Source of the DNA: Levilactobacillus wangkuiensis | GTDB taxonomy: Bacteria; Bacillota; Bacilli; Lactobacillales; Lactobacillaceae | Length of the DNA stretch: 64,000 bases | Reading direction: 5' to 3' | Assembly (NCBI RefSeq): GCF_016861605.1 | Contig: NZ_BOLM01000005.1 | Span: 1-64,000, forward strand | Shown here: positions 25,671-35,029 of the stretch, piece after piece | Layout: every line of letters begins with the position of its first letter | Position numbering within the stretch: position 1 is the stretch's first letter | Made by a program: the position numbers and the translations under genes | Notes under the pieces: generated by a model | The model's database searches: none | The model's input: the letters and a program-made list of their open reading frames with translations, nothing else | What the model was told of the DNA's origin: nothing

Positions 25671-26828
25671 GTGAAAACACGCTTATACACGAAAGATGTT
25701 AAATTAGTTTTAGCCGCTAGCTTCTTCTTTTTGATGAGTCCCATGCTGGTCAATCCCATTATCGCGGGCTTTTCAAGTAATGTAGGGGCTAACAGTGTTC
25801 TAGCCGGAATCGTTGCCGGGATGATGAACCTGACATCACTGATTCTTCGGCCATTGGCAGGGAATCTGACCGACCGTTTTTCTAAGTATCGCTTAAGTTC
25901 GATCGGTGCCGGCTTTATTCTGGTCGCCTGTATTGGCTACGGGGTCTCCACGGCGGTGCCCCTGATCATGCTGTGGCGGGTCGTCAACGGGATTGGTTAC
26001 ACGCTATGTTCCGTTTGCATGGCGACCTGGATGGCAAGCCTGTTACCGGTCGACCGCATCGGCGCGGGGATGGGCATCTACGGGATTGCGAATGCCTTGG
26101 GCATGGCGATTGGACCCGCGGTTAGTGTGTTCCTGTACCATCACTTTGGGTACCGCAGTGTTTTCTGGGTAGCGACAGGCTTCATTGTTCTGTTGCTCCT
26201 GACGATTCAGTTTGTTGGGGATAAAAGTGTGCCCCATCCCGATTACCGCAAAAGTAAGGGCCAGCATGAAAAATTGCGGCTGGTTCAACCCAAAGTTGTG
26301 CCGGTGGCGGCCATTCTCCTGCTGTTCTCGTTACCATACTTTGCTACGCAGACGTACATCGTGAGTTACGTCTTTCACCGGGGTTTTGCCATTCCGGCGG
26401 GGGCCTTTTTCCCCGTCTACGCGTTAGTCCTGTTGGCGATGCGGCTAATTCTTCGGGATGCCTTTGACCGGGTGCCGTTTAAAAAATTCTTCTGGATCTG
26501 CCTGGGATGCAATCTGATTGGCATCGTGGGGCTGACCGATATGGACAACTGGGCCATGCTGATTGTGGGCGCGGTCGGCTTGGCTGCCGGCTATGGGCTG
26601 ATGTTTTCCATTTGCCAGGCCAAGTCACTGACGCTGGTCCCCAAGTCCGACCGGGGCCTGGCCAACAGCACATTCTACATCGGCATCGACTTGGGAATGA
26701 CGCTGGGACCGATGCTGGCGGGGGTCATCACGACCTTCCTGCCATGGATCTGGCTCTATCCAGTCATGGCCATCACGTTGCCCGCGATTGTCGGGGTCTA
26801 TTGGGAAAATCGGCGTGGCCTGGCTTAA
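25671..26828 (+). CDS. MFS transporter (drug efflux type)
   Basis: A 385-residue permease with twelve predicted membrane segments. The family loop between helices 2 and 3 is visible as RPLAGNLTDRFSKYR (the GxLaDrxGrk-like motif A) and helix 5 contains GAGMGIYGIANALGMAIGPAVS (the antiporter-type motif C). GTG start 6 bp after marR, in one operon. The MarR control suggests export of a toxic compound. The substrate cannot be told. Confidence 0.9.
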   Translation: MKTRLYTKDVKLVLAASFFFLMSPMLVNPIIAGFSSNVGANSVLAGIVAGMMNLTSLILRPLAGNLTDRFSKYRLSSIGAGFILVACIGYGVSTAVPLIMLWRVVNGIGYTLCSVCMATWMASLLPVDRIGAGMGIYGIANALGMAIGPAVSVFLYHHFGYRSVFWVATGFIVLLLLTIQFVGDKSVPHPDYRKSKGQHEKLRLVQPKVVPVAAILLLFSLPYFATQTYIVSYVFHRGFAIPAGAFFPVYALVLLAMRLILRDAFDRVPFKKFFWICLGCNLIGIVGLTDMDNWAMLIVGAVGLAAGYGLMFSICQAKSLTLVPKSDRGLANSTFYIGIDLGMTLGPMLAGVITTFLPWIWLYPVMAITLPAIVGVYWENRRGLA

Positions 26829-26932
26829 TGGCTAACAAATCAATGGGCCAGTTGCCGTAGTCGTGGTACACTAACTTCATATTGAATTTTAATCAAATTC
26901 TTATTATTTTGACATAAAGGGAGTTCTTACAT

Positions 26933-27898
26933 ATGAAGTATCGGCAATTAGGCAAATCAGGGTTACGCGTCAGTGAATTGGCATTAGGAAGCTGGCTCAC
27001 GGATGTCAGTGATGCCGCCAAACAGGACCTGGCCGCTCAGAGCATCAAATTAGCCTATGAAAATGGCATCAACTATTTCGACTGTGCGGACGTGTATAGT
27101 CGCGGGGCCGCCGAACGTTTCTTGGGCAAGGCCCTCCAACAGTTTCCCCGCAAGGAATTGGTGGTTTCCAGTAAGGTTTTCTTCCCGTCAGACCGGGGCG
27201 TTAATGACCGTGGTCTCTCACGGAAACACATCACCGAATCCATCGACCAGTCACTGACCAATCTCCAGACGGATTACTTGGACTTGTATTTCTGCCACCG
27301 CTTCGATCCACAGACGCCGTTAGCGGAAACCCTGACGACCTTGAGTGGTTTGGTCGATCAAGGAAAAATCCTCTATTATGGGGTCAGCGAATGGACGCCG
27401 GTACAAATTTTAAAGGCGGAGCTGATTATTCAGGAACGGGGGCTACACCCAATCACCGTGGTGCAACCCGAGTACAACATGTTTGACCGCTACATTGAAC
27501 ATGAACTGTTGGACTTGTGTGGCGAACTCGGACTGGGCGTCGTGCCATTCTCACCCTTGGCGCAGGGCCTATTGACTGGGAAGTACCGGCAAGGCCAGCC
27601 CGCACCGGCCGGGTCCCGGGGCACGTTCCAACCAGACCTGCAGGCGCAACTGGTGCCAGAAAATTTGGCAAAAGTGACAGAACTCGCTAAGATGGCCGCA
27701 GAATTGGACACGGATCTGGCAACCTTTGCCTTGGCCTGGGACAAGCGGGATGCTCGTATCTCCAGCCTGATCATCGGGGCCAGCAAGCCCGCACAGCTAC
27801 AGAATAACTTAAAGGCCGTTGACCTGGAGATTCCAACCGAGTATGAAGCTCGGATCGATAAACTATTTGGGTTTAAGAAGTTTTTCCGTGAAATTTAA
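26933..27898 (+). CDS. Aldo/keto reductase
   Basis: A 321-residue TIM-barrel NADPH oxidoreductase of the potassium-channel beta-subunit / YghZ-like subgroup. Conserved parts are MKYRQLGKSGLRVSELALG, the catalytic aspartate and tyrosine in FDCADVYSRGAAERFLGKAL, the lysine in VVSSKV, LDLYFCHRFDP, and the cofactor site SPLAQGLLTGKY with GASKPAQLQNNLKA. The natural carbonyl substrate is unknown. It has its own upstream gap and a downstream terminator. Confidence 0.93.
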   Translation: MKYRQLGKSGLRVSELALGSWLTDVSDAAKQDLAAQSIKLAYENGINYFDCADVYSRGAAERFLGKALQQFPRKELVVSSKVFFPSDRGVNDRGLSRKHITESIDQSLTNLQTDYLDLYFCHRFDPQTPLAETLTTLSGLVDQGKILYYGVSEWTPVQILKAELIIQERGLHPITVVQPEYNMFDRYIEHELLDLCGELGLGVVPFSPLAQGLLTGKYRQGQPAPAGSRGTFQPDLQAQLVPENLAKVTELAKMAAELDTDLATFALAWDKRDARISSLIIGASKPAQLQNNLKAVDLEIPTEYEARIDKLFGFKKFFREI

Positions 27899-27908
27899 TC
27901 GTTTTTGA

Positions 27909-27953
27909 AGTGCATTCGGCCGCTCGGCTTGAGCCGGTGGATGTGCTTTTTTA
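27909..27953 (+). terminator. Intrinsic terminator of the aldo/keto reductase gene
   Basis: GTGCAT-CGGC pairs with GCCG-GATGTGC around a GC-rich loop, followed by six T. Confidence 0.8.
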
Positions 27954-28015
27954 ATTGCTAAAGTGTATGTCTGTAAAGTCTTCGAAAAGCTTTTGTATCA
28001 AGGCTGTAAAGCACA

Positions 28016-28044
28016 TTGACAGGCATTTTACACACTGCTAACTT
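28016..28044 (+). promoter_or_regulatory. Promoter of the helicase-nuclease operon
   Basis: A perfect TTGACA at 28016-28021, a 17-bp spacer and TAACTT at 28039-28044. TGTAAAG occurs twice upstream (about 27971 and 28005) and TTTTACAC lies in the spacer, a possible regulator site. Confidence 0.55.
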
Positions 28045-28073
28045 AGAAAATACATAAGTGAAGGAGTGAGTAA

Positions 28074-31000
28074 ATGACCGGATTGGATTTTGCAGCAATC
28101 TTTGGTAAAGCCCAGCGGCTGACCACGGCGGCCGACCCTGGTTGTTTGGTGACCGTGCCAGCACCAACTGGTAGTGGGAAGACGTACGGAATTATTCATT
28201 ATATTAGTCAAACGGTTGTCAACACAACTGACAGGCGTTTCTTTTTCGTCACTGTTAAAAAGAATAATTTGCATATCGCAGGTTTTCGGGCAGCCGTTGC
28301 GCATGAATTTGAGCAGGAAAATGGTCCGTTTAAGACTCCAGCAGCTCGTGAAGCCTATCTCAACCGGACAATCGCTGTATTACACGCCTTAGGGGAAATA
28401 ACGGGTGAGGTCATTACCAGTCGATTACCAGCAGAACTATCAGCAAGTGAAAAAGTTAAACAAGCCTTGGGTAACTTGCAAACCTATCATGAACGCTATA
28501 ATCAGCAGCCAGAGAAACAGTCCCTGGCCGGCCGTAATGATTTTCAAAATTTAAAATTGGCGTATACAACCTTTAAACGAGAAGTCTTCAAAATATTGCG
28601 ACAAACGTTAATGCTCAGCGACCCACTGACGAAGGCGGATAAGGTGACGCTTGAAGAATATGTCAATGCGGATGAGACGGACTTAGCACACTATTTGAAT
28701 CAGTATTTTCCTGAAATCAACCTTAAAAAATACCGGTTGGTGCTGCTCACATGGGCAAAGTTTGTGCGGACCTTTCCGTCGTTTTATAGTCAGAGGTCCA
28801 TCCCGGTCACTGCCACTAGCTGTCTCGGCAACGCCACGGTTATTTTAGATGAAATTGATGAGATGAAATCCCAACTGGTCGACAAAATTATTGATGACGC
28901 AACGAAGGTCCCACTGGATTTTCTGTCATTGTTTCGGGAAATCCGAAGCGGCGTCAACAATCTACAAAAGAAACGACCGGAAGACGTGATGTCTGTGCTG
29001 CGGCAGCGGGGAAAATTTGGCCAACTAAAGAAACGAGTCAATCACCTAGCCGCACAGTATGAACTAACGGAAGACTATAAAACAATTGATGCGATGACGA
29101 CGACTAATTTTATCTTTAATCTGGACAGCCTCACGATTAGTAGTAGTCACGGGTGGTGGAGTCACCGTGACCTTCCAGGCAGGCGGGTTGTTCTATCGGG
29201 ACAACGTGTTGCGGCGAATGATTTAAAATTTTATCAAATGATTCAAAGGATGAGTCAGTTTTTCAGTAGCTTTATTCACCTGTTGGTCGAATGGGCTGGA
29301 AAGTATTGTCAGCAAGTTAACGCGCAACGATTGGTGATTGAAAATCAGTTGGAACTAGAAGATGCAATTGCCACAATTTGTGATTGCCTGTGGTTATCCG
29401 TTGACTCCAAGAAATTAGTCCTTGGCATGTATCATCAGGCACCTTTGAAATACCGTAAAACGGTGAAGCCCACAACCGATGGTCAGTGTGGCCACTATCT
29501 GCAACGAAACGGCCTGCAACTGATTGCCTTAACGGATAGTGATGCCCATTTGAATCGAACAAAAATTAGTGCAGCGTTAGTCCAAGAAACCCCAGAAAAG
29601 TTTCTCATTCAGCTGGCACAACGTGGGATAGTGGTTGGCATGTCCGCGACGGTTAAGGTTGATACGGTGATTAACAACTTCGATTTCAACTTTATTCGTG
29701 AGCAGTTAGGCGACCGACTCATAGATGGGTTGGCGGATTTACCTGTAAGTGTTCAGAAGCAATTTGACACCAGTCAGCGTTGTCGGGCAAATGGGGCTAA
29801 AGTGATTGTCAAGGAAACGGCTAAGGTACAGGTCTCTACTGAGAGTGGCGGATGCATGCGCCAATTAATTCATGAACTGTGCCCTGAGGTTGCCTTGGTT
29901 CCCGAGCAGCTGGGGCAGCTAAGAACACTCGAGATGCTGGTCAAACAGAAGATGCAAGGGATTCGCACCACTTATCCGAACAGTGATGAACGACAGCTGG
30001 TCTCGTTTGTTCAGCAACGCTATTTGGATTTGTTCATGAGTTTTATCTGTTTTTTGGGATTTTCAGATAAGACGACCTTCTTGGGATTACAAAGCGTGTT
30101 GCCCAAGATAAAAGGGGAAGAAAATGAAATTCAGATGTCACTGGATTTTGTGATGCAAGTCTTTAAGCTACTGGCACAACTACTGTGTGCCGATGAACCA
30201 CAGCAGCCACAATTACGACCAATTGCCAAAAAGTTCGCGACAGATAAGCAAACAGTTAGCGAACAAATTACGGCCGCACTTGAACTACCAGCTCAAAAGG
30301 AGACAAGGGTGTACTTACTGAGCTCGTACGCCACTCTGGGAGTTGGCCAAAATCTCCAACACGATATTGGCAGGCTTGAAACAGGTAAGACAATTGATGT
30401 GGCACCAGTTAATGTTGATCCGAATGATCCACGACGGCAGATGGTGGATTTAGCCGGAATCTATTTGGGACGGGTCACAAATATTTTCACCCAGGTTCCA
30501 CAGGTGGCAACTGAAAAGAGCAAGCTACAGTGGATTCGTGCCTATTATGAATTGCTGAGCTTGGCTGATAATAATGAGGTCTCACTCCTAGATATCAGGA
30601 AGTACGCCAAGAAACAAAGCCTAGGGAATCCACCCAAACAATTTCGGAACACGATTAGCTACGTTGGCGCCCATACGCAAGTTATTTTGCAAGCACTCGG
30701 TCGGATGGACCGGTCATTTAATAAGCTACCAGAAACACTCGTGATTTTGGGAGCGGATGTCCGGAATTACTTTAACGTGTCCATGCTGGCTGACTATCAG
30801 TTGGGACCCGAAGCCCAGGCCATTCGCAACCTGCAACGAGAAGCGGCAGATTCGGTTCAGACGAACGAGAAAATTCAGTTTGAACGCTGGTCTAACCGAA
30901 CTCTAGAAACGCAGCGGGCGGTTAATGAAATGGTGGGCCAACTTCAGAAGGATACCAAGACTGCTAACCGGTATCAAGACTTTAGGGAGCACTTATTATG

Positions 31001-31685
31001 CCATCCCACACCCACTTTTGATCAGTACCATCAATGGGAGAAGAAACCAGAGGGTGCCTATTTAGACAGCGAGGTAAGTCAATATCAGGTTGCCCGATCC
31101 GGTGAGAACTTTACGTTTGGAACGGATAGTCGTGGGACGGAAGAAGTTTCTGCTGAGACGGCGGGACTGCCTACCCTGCTGAAATATCCGGGGATGCAGG
31201 CATATTTCGATTCTCAGGGGTGGGCAACCACCTGGGAGAAGACTGGGTTTATTGTCAATCCGGTTCAGTTTGATAATTACTTGGGGATACTTGGTGAGGT
31301 TGCCGGCAAATTTATTCTTGAAGACCGCTGGGCGGTTAAGCTCAGAACACTCCCTGCAGGCAATCATGAGCTCTTTGATTTTCAAACGGCGGACCACGTC
31401 TATCTTGATTTTAAGAATTGGCGGCATCCCCACGACCAATCGGCCATAGCGGAACGCAAGCATGTGCAAGACAAACTGGATCGTTTGACTGATGTGCAAG
31501 AGCGACACAGTAAGCGGGTCCTCATCGTGAATTTGATTGAAACGGCGGGGACACAAAAGTTTGTGCCGAAAATAACGCGTAATGGACAAATCATGGAGGT
31601 ACCACAGTTGTTAGATGCACAGGGAAAATTTGCTTTGACGCCTGAACAGGAAAAAATGATGGGGGATTTTTTAAATGGTAGATAA
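28074..31685 (+). CDS. SF2-type helicase with predicted C-terminal PD-(D/E)xK nuclease domain
   Basis: A 1203-residue protein not assigned to a named family. The Walker A is APTGSGKT (30-37) and the Walker B is ILDEIDE with DEID near 259-262. Motif III is GMSATV near 522-527 and motif VI is QALGRMDR near 873-880, so a complete DEAD/DEAH-like ATPase spans ~900 residues with large inserts. Residues ~1060-1150 show a restriction-nuclease pattern: a glutamate in LGEVAGKF (~1075), an aspartate in FDF (~1102), then DFK (1112-1114) in YLDFKNWR and a following hydrophobic strand VLIVNLI. It likely moves along or remodels nucleic acid and cuts it. It overlaps the next gene by 11 bp. Base use is more AT-rich than the core genes, suggesting transfer. 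Anti-phage defence is an inference. Confidence 0.75.
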   Translation: MTGLDFAAIFGKAQRLTTAADPGCLVTVPAPTGSGKTYGIIHYISQTVVNTTDRRFFFVTVKKNNLHIAGFRAAVAHEFEQENGPFKTPAAREAYLNRTIAVLHALGEITGEVITSRLPAELSASEKVKQALGNLQTYHERYNQQPEKQSLAGRNDFQNLKLAYTTFKREVFKILRQTLMLSDPLTKADKVTLEEYVNADETDLAHYLNQYFPEINLKKYRLVLLTWAKFVRTFPSFYSQRSIPVTATSCLGNATVILDEIDEMKSQLVDKIIDDATKVPLDFLSLFREIRSGVNNLQKKRPEDVMSVLRQRGKFGQLKKRVNHLAAQYELTEDYKTIDAMTTTNFIFNLDSLTISSSHGWWSHRDLPGRRVVLSGQRVAANDLKFYQMIQRMSQFFSSFIHLLVEWAGKYCQQVNAQRLVIENQLELEDAIATICDCLWLSVDSKKLVLGMYHQAPLKYRKTVKPTTDGQCGHYLQRNGLQLIALTDSDAHLNRTKISAALVQETPEKFLIQLAQRGIVVGMSATVKVDTVINNFDFNFIREQLGDRLIDGLADLPVSVQKQFDTSQRCRANGAKVIVKETAKVQVSTESGGCMRQLIHELCPEVALVPEQLGQLRTLEMLVKQKMQGIRTTYPNSDERQLVSFVQQRYLDLFMSFICFLGFSDKTTFLGLQSVLPKIKGEENEIQMSLDFVMQVFKLLAQLLCADEPQQPQLRPIAKKFATDKQTVSEQITAALELPAQKETRVYLLSSYATLGVGQNLQHDIGRLETGKTIDVAPVNVDPNDPRRQMVDLAGIYLGRVTNIFTQVPQVATEKSKLQWIRAYYELLSLADNNEVSLLDIRKYAKKQSLGNPPKQFRNTISYVGAHTQVILQALGRMDRSFNKLPETLVILGADVRNYFNVSMLADYQLGPEAQAIRNLQREAADSVQTNEKIQFERWSNRTLETQRAVNEMVGQLQKDTKTANRYQDFREHLLCHPTPTFDQYHQWEKKPEGAYLDSEVSQYQVARSGENFTFGTDSRGTEEVSAETAGLPTLLKYPGMQAYFDSQGWATTWEKTGFIVNPVQFDNYLGILGEVAGKFILEDRWAVKLRTLPAGNHELFDFQTADHVYLDFKNWRHPHDQSAIAERKHVQDKLDRLTDVQERHSKRVLIVNLIETAGTQKFVPKITRNGQIMEVPQLLDAQGKFALTPEQEKMMGDFLNGR

Positions 31686-33786
31686 CGTACCGGTAGCTTT
31701 GACAAATTTAGTGGACTATGAATTCGATGAGGTCGGCTTTAATCAGCGATTGCGGTTAATTTTAGTTGAGACGGACCATCCCGGCAAACTACCAAGTTGG
31801 TTCGATGCTTGTCCAGTTTTAGCGATTCATAAGTTGGCGAAGCAGTATGATGCTCGGGTGGGTAAGGCAATTGGTCCCAGTCGTTATTTAGCATTGATGG
31901 TCCAAAGCCAGCCAGTTCCGCAAGAGATGACTGACGTTCACCCTAAAATTGTGACGTTGCAGCAGGCTATCCAGCAGAAAATTACCCCGGACACAATCGT
32001 TATGCTCATGCTCAAAGCCGTCAAACAGTGTCAGTTTGATGAACAACTCGTACTCAGAAATCAGCGAGCCACTGACCGTTTGTTATTAGTGCATAGACAA
32101 ACAGAAAAAACATTGGTTGCAGTCGAGGTCGACTTAAAAGATCATATTTTACAATTGCGCACGCGGACCTTTAAACCAGTGGTAGCACCACAAAAAATGG
32201 GCTTTTTAGCTAGTGACGGGTGCTTGAGGTGGGCAGGCACGGCGCCCGGCAAGTTGTGGGACCAACATCATGTTCATGGCCGGAAAAATACAATTGATTT
32301 CTTTACGCTGCGGGCACTGGCTGATTTCACACAAACCAAAGTGGGTCTTCAGAATGCCCTCCTGAAAGATCTCAAGCAGGCGTACGGGGATTGTTTTCGT
32401 CAATTGCCGCATTTTCACGCCAGTGAGGTGATGGCTTATTCACCCAAAACCAAGGTGCCGGCAATCAAGCAGGTGATGACGTTACTACAAAATCAGAGCC
32501 TGCATTTGATTGGCGATGCTAGCGAACCCCACATTCACGCGTTGCTCGTGCATTTGGCAGATAGAGTCCGGACCAGCCCTCAACTTGTACGGGCAGGTGT
32601 AACAGTCTCAGTTGGTGAGCAGGCCGTGGCGGGATTGAATCTGCAAGTCGTGATGGACGAGCAGGACCCACGTTATCAAGTTGGCCGTAATGATCAAGTT
32701 ATTCAACATTTAACCTTTGAGAAGTTTGGGAACTTTGATGCGGTCAAACAGCAGTACCAGTGGCAGGGTGACCAGCAAGCCGACCTGATGGCGAACAAGC
32801 AATTCTTGATGACGGTGGTCCAGCTACTAGTTAAACGGGATATTTCGACTGGTGAGCTACGGTTGCCTACAGCTGTGAAGGCTGACACCGCTGGGCACTT
32901 TAAGTATTTATTTTTCGATAGATTGAGCAAACGGGCGGAACCGCTAAACCTTGTCGTTACACGCTTAGCCATTACACCTGATCAACGCGTGATTTTTGAA
33001 GAGACGCACATTCAAGGCGAAATCAACGATTCTACCGCAACTGAGCTCCAGCGAACAGTTAAAAGAATTTTGGCTGTGACCGGGGAAAATCCCTATCTGT
33101 TACAGGGGGCAATTCAAAGCCAATCTGGCCTCTTTGCCATCTATGGGACAAATTTGATTACGGTTCCAGATGCGGACAAGATTACTGCTCAGTTGCGCTC
33201 GGGTAGCGAAGAAAACTTGGTTAGTCGGCAGGATCTGTTGACAATCGCTCAGGGGTTAGTTATTGACCAGGAGCATGTGTTGCAGCAGCAACAGCTGATT
33301 GCCGAACTCACACAGCTAACGAAGACCGAGTTGACGATTCGAGAGCTGCGAATGACCCTTAAGTTAAGTTGGAGAACGAACGCCATGAAAGCGTTCAACG
33401 CCGCGTTTCATCAGGCTCAGGGTCAATGGCTAAAATTACCTATTCGGCAAAAGGTGTACGAGGCATACTGGACAGGAACTTGCGGGATGGGCTTGCTTGA
33501 ATTGAGTGGCAGTACCTATTACTTTATCGGGCGCAGTAGCGCGCTAGAGACTCAGCAGAAGCGGGCGATTCCTTTGAAGAAAATTGTGGCCATTGGCAGT
33601 TTGCAACCGAAGGCAGACGTGTACAAAATTTTTCATGAGCTAGAATCACTCATGCAGGTCGGCTTTGTCCGGTTGAATCAATACACCGTCATTCCGTTTC
33701 CCTTTAAATATTTACGAGAATACACTGATCTTCGGCGGCATCAGACAAACCAAATGAAGGGGGCCACCGCTGCCAACACGGATTAA
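31675..33786 (+). CDS. Unrecognised 703-residue partner protein, possibly pPIWI-RE-like
   Basis: It starts with ATG 31675 inside the helicase-nuclease gene (11-bp overlap), so both are surely made together. It has no signal peptide, membrane segment or clear catalytic motif. Segments that may be diagnostic are VLAIHKLAKQYDARVGKAI near 45-63, LNLQVVMDEQDPRY followed by VIQHLTFEKFG near 320-350, and the C-terminal FPFKYLREYTDLR. The gene pairing (helicase, nuclease and a large partner), the QHLTFE stretch and the proline-phenylalanine-rich tail remind me of prokaryotic PIWI-RE proteins, whose operons also carry a helicase and a restriction-type nuclease. This resemblance is from memory and unproven. 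Confidence 0.55.
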   Translation: MVDNVPVALTNLVDYEFDEVGFNQRLRLILVETDHPGKLPSWFDACPVLAIHKLAKQYDARVGKAIGPSRYLALMVQSQPVPQEMTDVHPKIVTLQQAIQQKITPDTIVMLMLKAVKQCQFDEQLVLRNQRATDRLLLVHRQTEKTLVAVEVDLKDHILQLRTRTFKPVVAPQKMGFLASDGCLRWAGTAPGKLWDQHHVHGRKNTIDFFTLRALADFTQTKVGLQNALLKDLKQAYGDCFRQLPHFHASEVMAYSPKTKVPAIKQVMTLLQNQSLHLIGDASEPHIHALLVHLADRVRTSPQLVRAGVTVSVGEQAVAGLNLQVVMDEQDPRYQVGRNDQVIQHLTFEKFGNFDAVKQQYQWQGDQQADLMANKQFLMTVVQLLVKRDISTGELRLPTAVKADTAGHFKYLFFDRLSKRAEPLNLVVTRLAITPDQRVIFEETHIQGEINDSTATELQRTVKRILAVTGENPYLLQGAIQSQSGLFAIYGTNLITVPDADKITAQLRSGSEENLVSRQDLLTIAQGLVIDQEHVLQQQQLIAELTQLTKTELTIRELRMTLKLSWRTNAMKAFNAAFHQAQGQWLKLPIRQKVYEAYWTGTCGMGLLELSGSTYYFIGRSSALETQQKRAIPLKKIVAIGSLQPKADVYKIFHELESLMQVGFVRLNQYTVIPFPFKYLREYTDLRRHQTNQMKGATAANTD

Positions 33787-33806
33787 CACCGTTTCCCCTA
33801 AATCCA

Positions 33807-33835
33807 TTGACAACCCCACCCCAGACGACTATCAT
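33807..33835 (+). promoter_or_regulatory. Promoter of glyQS
   Basis: A perfect TTGACA at 33807-33812, a 17-bp spacer and TATCAT at 33830-33835. It starts only 20 bp after the accessory gene ends. Confidence 0.8.
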
Positions 33836-33844
33836 AAAACTCAG

Positions 33845-34062
33845 TTAAATAAGTCGATTATGATGAATGAAAAACGCAGTGGTTGTTCTCAGCGAGTCCG
33901 GGGTAGTGTTAGCCGGATAACGGGTGCTGTGGGTTGGCACATTCGGAGTCGTTTCCAAGTAAGCTGCTAGTCAGTCTGTGACTAGAAGTAGGGTGGAACC
34001 GCGAAAATTTTTTCGTCCCTACGTGAATTTGCCTCGGTGAATTCTCGTGGGGATTTTTTTGC
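33845..34062 (+). promoter_or_regulatory. T-box leader of glyQS
   Basis: The T-box core AGGGTGGAACCGCG lies at about 33990-34003. The Stem I part (GAGTCCGGGGTAGTG) precedes it, and a terminator with arms CCCTACGTGAATT/AATTCTCGTGGGG and seven T lies at 34015-34060. Binding of uncharged tRNA-Gly would prevent termination. Confidence 0.92.
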
Positions 34063-34099
34063 GCTTATTTGTTTGAAATTTAAGGAGGAAACAGCACCC

Positions 34100-35029
34100 A
34101 TGACAGAAAAACTGTCCATGCAAGCAATCATTTTAAAGTTACAACAGTACTGGTCCGCACAGGGCTGCATGCTGATGCAAGCTTACGATACTGAAAAAGG
34201 GGCCGGGACCATGAGTCCTTACACCTTCTTACGGGCGATCGGACCAGAACCTTGGAACGCCGCTTACGTTGAACCTTCTCGCCGACCAGCCGATGGTCGT
34301 TACGGGGAAAACCCTAACCGGTTATACCAACATCACCAGTTCCAAGTGATCATGAAGCCTTCACCCGATAATATTCAGGAACTTTACCTGAACAGTTTGA
34401 AGGAACTCGGCATCAACCCGCTCGAACATGATATCCGGTTCGTTGAAGATAACTGGGAAAACCCATCCATGGGTTGTGCCGGTGTTGGTTGGGAAGTTTG
34501 GCTGGACGGGATGGAAATCACCCAGTTCACCTACTTCCAAGTTGTGGGGGGGATGGAAGTTGATCCCGTCACTTCCGAAGTGACCTATGGGTTGGAACGG
34601 TTAGCTTCTTACGTCCAAGACGTCAACTCCGTCTTCGACCTGGAATGGGCCGATGGCGTGAAGTATGGGGACATCTTCAAGGAACCCGAATACGAACACT
34701 CCAAGTACAGTTTTGAAGAAAGCAACCAAGACATGTTGCTCCGTCACTTCGACGAATACGAAGACGAAGCCAAGAAGCAAATCGCCAATGGCCTGGTTCA
34801 CCCAGCCTACGATTACATCCTGAAGTGTAGCCATACCTTTAACCTGCTCGATGCCCGGGGCGCCGTTTCCGTTACCGAACGGGCCGGCTACCTGTCTCGC
34901 ATCCGGAATATGGCCCGGGCCGTGGCACGCGCCTTCGTTGCTGAACGGAAGAAGCGTGGGTTCCCATTGGTCAAGGATGAAGCCTTACGTGCAAAACTAT
35001 TAGCAGACGATGAGGAGGCCAAAAAATAA
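34100..35029 (+). CDS. glyQ: Glycyl-tRNA synthetase alpha subunit
   Basis: A 309-residue class II catalytic subunit of the alpha2beta2 enzyme. ATG 34100 follows AAGGAGG and gives the family start [48 protein letters not shown] and [16 protein letters not shown] follow, holding class II motifs for glycine and ATP. It shares the TAATG junction with glyS and is controlled by the T-box leader. Confidence 0.97.
   Translation: MTEKLSMQAIILKLQQYWSAQGCMLMQAYDTEKGAGTMSPYTFLRAIGPEPWNAAYVEPSRRPADGRYGENPNRLYQHHQFQVIMKPSPDNIQELYLNSLKELGINPLEHDIRFVEDNWENPSMGCAGVGWEVWLDGMEITQFTYFQVVGGMEVDPVTSEVTYGLERLASYVQDVNSVFDLEWADGVKYGDIFKEPEYEHSKYSFEESNQDMLLRHFDEYEDEAKKQIANGLVHPAYDYILKCSHTFNLLDARGAVSVTERAGYLSRIRNMARAVARAFVAERKKRGFPLVKDEALRAKLLADDEEAKK

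Noticed and set aside
28074-31685. Cas3 or type I restriction HsdR identity for the helicase-nuclease
   Set aside because: There is no HD nuclease at the N-terminus, no cas genes nearby, and no HsdM/HsdS partners; the nuclease-like part is at the C-terminus.
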